From positions 1-10,856 of the forward strand of contig CALMYW010000234.1 of the NCBI GenBank assembly GCA_937873665.1: a DNA stretch of 10,856 nucleotides. Reading direction: 5' to 3'. The notes under the pieces were generated by a model. It was given only the letters and a program-made list of their open reading frames with translations. It had not been told where the DNA came from and searched no databases. Position numbers and translations under genes: made by a program. Shown piece by piece: positions 6,107-10,856 of this stretch. The DNA comes from an uncultured Sphingorhabdus sp. (GTDB lineage Bacteria; Pseudomonadota; Alphaproteobacteria; Sphingomonadales; Sphingomonadaceae). Position 1 is the first letter of the stretch. Every line of letters begins with the position of its first letter.

Positions 6107-7833
6107 TGGCCGCGCCGTCACTGCAGCCAGCAGCATCGCCGCCGCCTGCCCCAAGCCCGCAGACACCCGGATCGGCTCCTACCAATGCCACGCCCGGGTC
6201 ATCGGTACCGGTACCGGTCGTGCCGGCCTACAAGGTGCGGTTCCAGTTCGTGCCGGCCATTTACCAGGGCTATGGCAATTCGAAACACCTGAAGGGCAAC
6301 TTGGTGGCGGTGGAGGCAGCAGCTACGCCGCTGACCCGCAAGCTGGCGCATCGATCGCTGAAAGCCAACGAGAAATTCTCGCACAAATTTGCCAAGAGCT
6401 CAGGTCCCGGCGCGGAAACGGTGAATGTCGAAGGGCCGACATTTGAGGTGATGATCCAGTCGGGCGATACGATCAAGATCTACTGGTCGCGCGATGCGAT
6501 CGACGTGCACGAAGCCGGGGTCGCCACCCGCACTACCCCGCTCTACCAGGTGACGATCAACCGCGACACTGTGATCACGATAACCGAGATGGCCGGCCCC
6601 GTCGCACACCATCCCGCGCTGACGCTGACTTACGGTGACGAAGAGGGCAAGGTCGACTGGTACACCGGTGAACTCAGCGGGCAGACCTGGATGAAATGCT
6701 CGCCCGCCTTTACCCCGGCCAATGCCCAAGCGATGACACAGGGCCTGGCCGGCATGACCCCCCAGATTTCGGCGTTCCTCGACCGGATCTATTCGGGGGG
6801 GCTCTCGGTCACGCCGGGCACCTGGTCAGTTTCGGGCGCGCTGTCGGAAGATCACCTCGATTTTACACTCAAGTGGAATGCAGGGCAGAACGGGGATCCC
6901 AAAGTCAATGTCGCGGGGATCAAACTGCCGCAGGACCTGCCGGTGCGGGTCCATCCGCGCACCTATGCAGCAGTGTTGAAAGCTGCCCTGGCCGCCAGGC
7001 TCAACGAGGTTGCCCTGGGATCAAGCTGGCGCCCGACTTACGGGTCCTGCGCCCACCGGCAGGGGCGGGGGCTTGACATCAATTCCATCCGCCGCGGCAC
7101 CCAGAGCCAGGGCCTGACGCGCAATCACGAGAGCCTGCAAGGCGACGACAAGGCGCGCTACGACGACATGCAGGCCGCCCATGCCAGGCTTGAGTCAACT
7201 CGCAAGGCCCTGGCCAAAGCCAAGGCAGCGCAGGACAAGGCTGAACGGGCTGCCAGAAGGGCGCTGTCGGCGCTGGACGCGGCCCAACAGGCGTTCGACA
7301 AGGCCGCCGCAGCCGCTGCAACCGCTTACCAGAGTGCCAACGAACTTGGCGTTGCGTTGGCGACCGCAATCGCCAATCCGACCAAGCCATCAGCACTGTC
7401 GAAGGCCAAGCTGGCCGCCGAAAAGGCTGCCAAGAAAGCCAAGAGAGCGGCCGATAAAGTCGATACCGCGGCAAAGGCGCTCGACAAAGCGAAGGAAAAG
7501 AGCAGTCAGGCGGCCGAAGACCTACAGACCGCAGCACAGACGCGGCTCGAGGCCGAACAGGAGATTGCCAAGGCGCAAGAGGACGCGGCCAAGGCTGACA
7601 AGGCCTGGAAGGAGTGGCTCGATGCCGACGACCCGCCGCTCGTTGCCGAGTTTCGCAACTCGCTGGTCGCCGATGCGGGCAATGTCTCGCAATGCCTTGA
7701 CCCGTGGAAGATGGAAGGCAACACGCGTGACGCGCTCGCCCCTGAAACCAACATGCGCGACAATTCCAACGCGGTCGATCACCGGCACCACATGCACCTG
7801 ACCTGTGTTGATTCCAGCATCGACCAGTTTTAG
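6106..7833 (+). CDS. M15-like zinc peptidase with internal coiled coil, putative secreted peptidoglycan-degrading effector
   Basis: The 575-residue product begins with a Pro/Ala/Ser-rich segment (residues 1-40). A beta-rich region of unknown fold follows (about 42-235). The next part (about 275-325) reads like the start of an M15/VanY-type peptidase: Val-Arg-Val-His-Pro ... Gly-Ser-Ser-Trp-Arg-Pro ... Ser-Cys-Ala-His-Arg-Gln-Gly-Arg-Gly-Leu-Asp-Ile. His317 and Asp324 fit the His-x-x-Gly-x-x-x-Asp zinc motif. The second motif, His-His-Met-His (His562 and His564), lies near the C terminus. Between them residues 348-504 are almost entirely Ala, Lys, Glu, Gln and Arg, a long coiled coil like that of TolA. 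M15 enzymes cleave peptidoglycan stem peptides. I see no signal peptide, so export would need a dedicated system. ATG 6106 is chosen for the TGATG overlap and GGGGG nine bases upstream; ATG 6097 is possible. Confidence 0.75.
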   Translation: MAAPSLQPAASPPPAPSPQTPGSAPTNATPGSSVPVPVVPAYKVRFQFVPAIYQGYGNSKHLKGNLVAVEAAATPLTRKLAHRSLKANEKFSHKFAKSSGPGAETVNVEGPTFEVMIQSGDTIKIYWSRDAIDVHEAGVATRTTPLYQVTINRDTVITITEMAGPVAHHPALTLTYGDEEGKVDWYTGELSGQTWMKCSPAFTPANAQAMTQGLAGMTPQISAFLDRIYSGGLSVTPGTWSVSGALSEDHLDFTLKWNAGQNGDPKVNVAGIKLPQDLPVRVHPRTYAAVLKAALAARLNEVALGSSWRPTYGSCAHRQGRGLDINSIRRGTQSQGLTRNHESLQGDDKARYDDMQAAHARLESTRKALAKAKAAQDKAERAARRALSALDAAQQAFDKAAAAAATAYQSANELGVALATAIANPTKPSALSKAKLAAEKAAKKAKRAADKVDTAAKALDKAKEKSSQAAEDLQTAAQTRLEAEQEIAKAQEDAAKADKAWKEWLDADDPPLVAEFRNSLVADAGNVSQCLDPWKMEGNTRDALAPETNMRDNSNAVDHRHHMHLTCVDSSIDQF

Positions 7834-8088
7834 CGGCGTGAGCGCGGTAAAGCCATCGAACGGCTCAGCAGTGATCCGCGTCAGGATCGCCCAGCGCTGG
7901 CCCGGCGACAGATCGATGATCCGCTGTTTGATCAGCCTCTCGGGCGGACGGTAGTCCCGAACACCCCGGATTTGCCCGAACCCCTGCGGTGTGTCGCGCG
8001 GGATCGCGCAATCGGCGTCCTCCTGCGTGAGAGTGACGCCGTGATAGTAGGCGAGACGTGGCCGGATTAGCGGCGTGCCGGGCGTCAT
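7834..8088 (-). pseudogene. Truncated gene fragment, unrecognised
   Basis: From an ATG at 8088 the minus strand gives about 85 convincing residues: Met-Thr-Pro-Gly-Thr-Pro-Leu-Ile-Arg-Pro-Arg-Leu-Ala-Tyr-Tyr-His-Gly-Val, later Arg-Pro-Pro-Glu-Arg-Leu-Ile-Lys, and Pro-Gly-Gln-Arg-Trp-Ala-Ile-Leu-Thr-Arg-Ile. The frame stays open into the antisense of the effector gene's 3' end (to 7522), but the protein-like character stops about where that gene ends. This suggests that the original C terminus was lost when the two were joined. I do not recognise the family. No good ribosome binding site is visible before 8088, so the N terminus may also be incomplete. A short intact gene of this kind is a less likely alternative. 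Confidence 0.45.
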
Positions 8089-8276
8089 CGGCGCGGCGCA
8101 TGGTGCACATCACCTGGAAGGACCTTCGGCTTTGCCCACGATTGCAGCAAGGCGGCCTTCATCCCGCGCATTCAAGCGCCGGCATCTGATTTTGCAAGGC
8201 TTGGTTTATTCCGTAAGACCGCCACCAATGGCGGGCCTGGCACATCCGGAGTTTGTTCGGTTCGCCAAAACGGTGT
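8089..8276. other. Intergenic stretch with no recognisable gene
   Basis: Between the gene fragment and the DUF4424 stop codon I see no convincing reading frame, RNA gene, or T-tailed hairpin on either strand. It may be leftover sequence from the rearrangement that truncated the neighbouring fragment. Confidence 0.5.
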
Positions 8277-9314
8277 TCACTGACCCTCGCCGTTCACGAT
8301 GAACTCGATGAGCAGCACGTCGAGATCTGTAGTCGGTTCGAAATCTGTTTTTACCACTTCGAATTGCGTTGGACTGATCTTGCGCACGTCATCCATGCAG
8401 AAGCTGACAAGGTTTTCCGGCCGGCCTTTATCGACGACCATCCGGAATTTCTTGATCGGCCCTTTCCAGTTCGCACCTGACTTCAGGACATAGCCAAACC
8501 AGCTTTGCACAACGCTGATGCCCGGATCCGGCGTTGCGCGCTTGCCATAAATCCGCCGGTCGTAGGCTGCCAGAAATGGCCGGTCGACGCAGAATGTGGC
8601 GGCCAGCCCATCAGGACCGGCCATGGCCATCGCGCGTTGGTCCCGGTTAAGCGACGTGGTGGCTGAACCACCGACAAAGGGATTGTAGCTGTGTTCAACG
8701 GTGACGGTTGCACCGGCCGGAAAGTTTTGCAGGCGCGTTACATGCGTTTGCACGACCCATCCTGGCCGCAGGTTGCGCACCCCACCGCCGCCAGAGCCTG
8801 CATCATCGATCAACAACCCTTCGCGCACCAGTTGGGCCGCAGTATCATCGGGCAGCGCGTTGATCCGCGCCGGAAAACCATCGTCGTGCCAATGCTGCAC
8901 TGGCCAGCCCAGCGCCTTCAGCCGCGCTTCCACCGATTTGCCGTTTACCACAGGCACGTCATAGCGATTGAGCGGGGCCGGCTTTCCATTGACCAGCGTT
9001 TTGAACTGCAGCTGGTCCCAGTCCTGATACATGCCCGATTGGTACTGGTCTTCCTGCTCTTGCGCGGTCGGGACTGGCAACGGAAAGGCGATCAGCAGAT
9101 TTTCGTCGTGCGATGCGGTGTTGGTGAATTGGTAGCGTACGCGCACGCGTGTTTCGGAAATGTACAGGTCTTCGCTGTCCAGCGTCACCCACGCCGCTGG
9201 TGATAATTCAAGCCCGCCAAGGTTGATGGACGCCACGGTATCATTGGCGAATGCGGGCCTGCCAAGCGACAGCGCGATCAGGCCAAACATGTGCGCAAAT
9301 GAACGCGATCGCAT
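8277..9314 (-). CDS. DUF4424 family exported protein
   Basis: The 345-residue product has a Sec signal peptide (basic Met-Arg-Ser-Arg-Ser, hydrophobic core, cleavage after Pro-Ala-Phe-Ala near residue 23). It continues with the DUF4424 hallmarks: Asn-Asp-Thr, Leu-Gly-Gly-Leu-Glu-Leu, Asp-Ser-Glu-Asp-Leu-Tyr-Ile-Ser and Ile-Ala-Phe-Pro-Leu-Pro. Further in come the Phe-Pro-Ala-Gly-Ala-Thr-Val-Thr-Val-Glu-His-Ser-Tyr-Asn-Pro segment and a C-terminal Ser-Phe-Cys-Met-Asp-Asp. The family is periplasmic and of unknown function. It is the last gene of the minus-strand operon, 20 bases after the CopC-like gene. The ATG at 9314 is preferred because AGAGGA lies nine bases before it; the ATG at 9323 would sit directly on that ribosome binding site. 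The protein is full length and shows no membrane anchor beyond the signal. Confidence 0.85.
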   Translation of the reverse strand: MRSRSFAHMFGLIALSLGRPAFANDTVASINLGGLELSPAAWVTLDSEDLYISETRVRVRYQFTNTASHDENLLIAFPLPVPTAQEQEDQYQSGMYQDWDQLQFKTLVNGKPAPLNRYDVPVVNGKSVEARLKALGWPVQHWHDDGFPARINALPDDTAAQLVREGLLIDDAGSGGGGVRNLRPGWVVQTHVTRLQNFPAGATVTVEHSYNPFVGGSATTSLNRDQRAMAMAGPDGLAATFCVDRPFLAAYDRRIYGKRATPDPGISVVQSWFGYVLKSGANWKGPIKKFRMVVDKGRPENLVSFCMDDVRKISPTQFEVVKTDFEPTTDLDVLLIEFIVNGEGQ

Positions 9315-9334
9315 CGCCGTCATTCCTCTGCCAC

Positions 9335-9739
9335 TCAGGGGGCTGCGACCGCATCGGGTTCAGGCACGGTAAATTCGTAAGTGCTCGAAAACGATTGCCC
9401 GTTGTCGGTCGGCTGAGCCATCACCTGAATGCGGTATGTCCCTGCCCGCGTAATCGGCTGCTGCATGGGAAAAACAAAGCTCTTGCCCCGCAAATAGGCT
9501 CCATCGGCCTGAAACAGGACGTGCTTGTCCGTGCGCGTTTCCATGAATTTCACGAGTTGTACGTTGAACAGGTGAACCTCCTGCGCAAAATCGAACCGCA
9601 GTTCGCGTACCGGAGCCGTCGCTACAGCATCGCTGGCAGGCACCGTGCCGACCAGTTGAGGCGCAGAAGGCTGTGCCAGCGCCGTTGCAGAGGCCGCCAG
9701 CGCAAGCCAAGCGGCCGCAAGGCTGCGCACCGATATCAT
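9335..9739 (-). CDS. CopC-like periplasmic protein without copper ligands
   Basis: The 134-residue product has a signal peptide (cleavage after Thr-Ala-Leu-Ala, near residue 22) and a single CopC-type Ig-like beta domain. Markers are Val-Pro-Ala-Ser-Asp at the mature N terminus, Leu-Arg-Phe-Asp-Phe-Ala-Gln-Glu-Val, Gly-Thr-Tyr-Arg-Ile-Gln-Val and a closing Tyr-Glu-Phe-Thr-Val. CopC proteins bind copper in the periplasm using an N-terminal His and an Asp-Gly-His motif. Here the mature protein begins with Gln, and the motif near the end reads Asp-Asn-Gly-Gln, so those histidines are missing. The fold is probably kept for another purpose, such as binding its partners. The start overlaps the stop of the preceding CopC-like gene by four bases (ATGA), and the DUF4424 gene follows closely, so all three are probably co-translated. 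Confidence 0.75.
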   Translation of the reverse strand: MISVRSLAAAWLALAASATALAQPSAPQLVGTVPASDAVATAPVRELRFDFAQEVHLFNVQLVKFMETRTDKHVLFQADGAYLRGKSFVFPMQQPITRAGTYRIQVMAQPTDNGQSFSSTYEFTVPEPDAVAAP

Positions 9740-10233
9740 TGCGCAGCCCCGGCTTCAGCGTCAGCGCTGGCCTCTTCGTCGGCTTTCCTTGTACGTTCCG
9801 CTTCGTCGAACCGGGCCAGTTCCTCGTCATAGACCTCAAGCTCGGCCGGGCTGCCAATCGCGAAGGATGTCGACCGGGAAGACGATGTCTTTGTCTGCGC
9901 TTCCCATGTCATCATGTCGATGGAATAGCGCCCGACTGCCGCGACCGGTGTCTTCAAGGGGATCGTATAGCTGTCTGAAATCGCAATCTTTTCACCATAT
10001 GCGACCAGCACCTGTTCAAGGCTGCTTTCCCCGCGCGGCCCGGTGACGCTGAACGATTTGAGCGCAACCGGACCGCTGAACGTGACGCTTACCTCGAATA
10101 CCGGCGCTGGGGGCGATCCATCGTTGGCCGGCGTGATGGCCGTCAGCATGACCGCTGCCGGCCCTGCCATTGCAGGGATGGGCAAGACCACAAGGGCCGC
10201 TCCCAGGATCAGGCGCAAATGGATCATCGTCAT
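9736..10233 (-). CDS. CopC-fold-like exported protein with charged C-terminal tail
   Basis: The 165-residue product has a signal peptide (Leu-Arg-Leu-Ile-Leu-Gly-Ala-Ala-Leu-Val-Val-Leu-Pro, cleavage after Ala-Met-Ala near residue 23). A CopC-like domain follows (about 28-125): Ile-Thr-Pro-Ala-Asn-Asp-Gly, Val-Ser-Val-Thr-Phe-Ser-Gly-Pro-Val, Tyr-Thr-Ile-Pro-Leu, Gly-Arg-Tyr-Ser-Ile-Asp. The last 35 residues are rich in Glu, Asp, Ala and Arg, probably a helix or coiled coil, ending Gly-Ala-Ala-Gln. No His is found at the mature N terminus, and no copper motif is visible. It is paired with a second, shorter CopC-like protein whose ATG overlaps this gene's TGA, so the two may form a heterodimer. 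ATG 10233 and ATG 10227 are both possible starts. Confidence 0.65.
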   Translation of the reverse strand: MTMIHLRLILGAALVVLPIPAMAGPAAVMLTAITPANDGSPPAPVFEVSVTFSGPVALKSFSVTGPRGESSLEQVLVAYGEKIAISDSYTIPLKTPVAAVGRYSIDMMTWEAQTKTSSSRSTSFAIGSPAELEVYDEELARFDEAERTRKADEEASADAEAGAAQ

Positions 10234-10270
10234 TTCCCGTCACGGAGCCAAACGGCAGGTTGGGATGCGA

Positions 10271-10570
10271 TTACGGACGCTTGGTTGAACACCACACCCC
10301 GTAAACTTCAAAGTATCCCGAAGCGCAGCTATCGCTCTCCTTTTTGCCGTAGATCTTGGGCGAGATCGAACCTTGCGGGAAGCAGCGCGAGGTATCGGTC
10401 TCGCTGTTCTTTGTGCTCGACCAGCCCGAGGGACAGGCAACCGATTTCTTGGGCTTTTCCACCGCGCCCGAATTGGTGCCCTGTGCATGGGCACTGGCGG
10501 TAAACGCGAATGCAGCCAAAACGGCGGTCAGGGCAGTTACGGCGCTGGTCAATTTGGGGGTCATCTTCAT
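10271..10570 (-). CDS. Small secreted protein with four cysteines
   Basis: The 99-residue product has a clear signal peptide (Met-Lys-Met-Thr-Pro-Lys then a hydrophobic stretch, cleavage after Ala-His-Ala near residue 29). The mature part, about 70 residues, holds four cysteines at 46, 63, 82 and 94. The pairs Cys-Pro-Ser-Gly-Trp and Cys-Ala-Ser-Gly-Tyr suggest an internal duplication, with Trp-Cys-Ser near the end; two disulfide bonds are likely. I do not recognise a named family. The ATG at 10570 is chosen because it starts a normal signal peptide and has GGA seven bases before it. An ATG at 10582 would have the AGGA touching it. The 36-base gap to the next CopC-like gene suggests a shared operon. 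A terminator-like hairpin lies directly upstream. Confidence 0.7.
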   Translation of the reverse strand: MKMTPKLTSAVTALTAVLAAFAFTASAHAQGTNSGAVEKPKKSVACPSGWSSTKNSETDTSRCFPQGSISPKIYGKKESDSCASGYFEVYGVWCSTKRP

Positions 10571-10596
10571 GGTTTTGTCCATTCCTGAGTATATGG

Positions 10597-10638
10597 AAAA
10601 AGGTGTGCGCTGCCCTGTGCTGACAAAGCAGCGCACAC
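10597..10638 (-). terminator. Rho-independent terminator-like stem-loop
   Basis: Arms GTGTGCGCTGC and GCAGCGCACAC form a perfect 11-bp GC-rich stem with a 14-base loop. On the minus strand the stem is followed by C and then TTTTT, as in an intrinsic terminator. It lies 68 bases past the stop of the partial gene at 10706 and ends only 26 bases before the ATG at 10570. It could therefore end transcription of the upstream gene or act as an attenuator ahead of the small secreted protein. A TATACT (minus strand, near 10590) could be a -10 for transcription starting just past the hairpin, although no good -35 is visible. Confidence 0.7.
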
Positions 10639-10705
10639 AGTATGGGCGGAGCGATTGACGGGGTCGAAAGTCGCTCCAACTGCCAAGTTCAGGGTCGCGT
10701 TGAAC

Positions 10706-10856
10706 TTAACATCCCAATTTCTTCTTGCCCAAGCCGCCCAAAGCCTTGCCAGCCAAACCGCCCAGGGCCTTGCCTTGGCTGCCGCCCAGCGCATCGCCAA
10801 GGGCTGCGCCCTGCTGTGCAGCGGTTTCGCAAACCTTGCTGGGGGTTGATGCGGCG
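10706..10856 (-). CDS. C-terminal part of a Gly/Ala/Leu-repeat protein, cut by window edge
   Basis: The last 49 residues of a minus-strand gene are visible, ending in Lys-Lys-Lys-Leu-Gly-Cys and TAA at 10708-10706. The text is repetitive: Gly-Ala-Ala-Leu-Gly-Asp-Ala-Leu-Gly-Gly, then Gly-Lys-Ala-Leu-Gly-Gly-Leu twice in variant form. Such Gly-Lys-Ala-Leu-Gly-Gly-Leu repeats are typical of small exported or surface-associated low-complexity proteins, but no function can be assigned from this piece. One cysteine lies at the very C terminus and one upstream near Lys-Val-Cys-Glu. The start is outside the window. It is the gene before the terminator-like hairpin at 10597-10638 and may not share transcripts with the genes that follow. 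Confidence 0.6.
   Translation of the reverse strand, partial: AASTPSKVCETAAQQGAALGDALGGSQGKALGGLAGKALGGLGKKKLGC

Noticed and set aside
7147..7617. Coiled-coil region considered as a TolA homologue or a separate fused gene
   Set aside because: The similarity is compositional only, and the frame is continuous with catalytic motifs on both sides, so it is treated as an internal segment of one protein.
7181..7801. Plus-strand open frame of about 206 codons within the coiled-coil region
   Set aside because: Extremely Arg/Pro/Ser-rich, a typical shadow of an Ala/Lys-rich coding frame in GC-rich DNA.
10655..10849. Plus-strand open frame of about 64 codons at the right edge
   Set aside because: It is the reverse complement of the Gly/Leu-repeat coding end, whose repeats and stop make sense on the minus strand.

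Overview
The window is high-GC DNA with the look of an accessory region from an alphaproteobacterium, most likely a sphingomonad (Novosphingobium, Sphingobium or Sphingopyxis type). That placement is an inference from protein style and from the large ParB-like protein common on sphingomonad megaplasmids. There are no RNA genes, insertion sequences or CRISPR arrays that I can see. The region mixes intact operons with decayed gene remnants, as expected of a plasmid or plasmid-derived island.

Left part (1-4750): stability and regulation. Positions 1-328 hold what looks like the decayed end of a minus-strand gene. A PIN-domain toxin (329-784) and its Phd/YefM-type antitoxin (781-1050) form a first toxin-antitoxin pair with an inverted repeat upstream. 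A 683-residue ParB/RepB/Spo0J-like protein (1334-3385) follows on the minus strand, with no ParA gene in view. Divergent from it is a MerR/excisionase-type helix-turn-helix gene (3589-4047), preceded by a possible 15-codon leader reading frame and lacking the PIN toxin that often accompanies such proteins. A second Phd/PIN pair (4465-4704, 4075-4464) faces it, with a 15-bp palindrome in its promoter region.

Middle part (4785-8276): a frameshifted minus-strand pseudogene, then a tightly overlapping three-gene plus-strand operon (5259-7833) that looks like a secreted-effector module of type VI secretion style. It encodes a small protein of possible adaptor type, a small beta-rich protein with a Gln/Ser-rich linker, and a 575-residue protein. 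The large protein has the zinc-ligand motifs of M15-like peptidoglycan peptidases, split by a roughly 155-residue Ala/Lys-rich coiled coil. No VgrG, PAAR, Hcp or obvious immunity gene is visible. A minus-strand gene fragment butts against the 3' end of the operon.

Right part (8277-10856): a minus-strand operon of exported proteins. Reading in the direction of transcription these are the tail of a Gly/Leu-repeat protein running off the window, a terminator-like stem-loop, a small four-cysteine secreted protein, two CopC-fold-like periplasmic proteins, and a DUF4424 protein. The CopC-like proteins lack the usual copper-binding histidines. The last three genes overlap or nearly touch and probably act together in the periplasm.

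The two most interesting items are the split-motif peptidase of the effector module and the DUF4424/CopC-like secreted operon.
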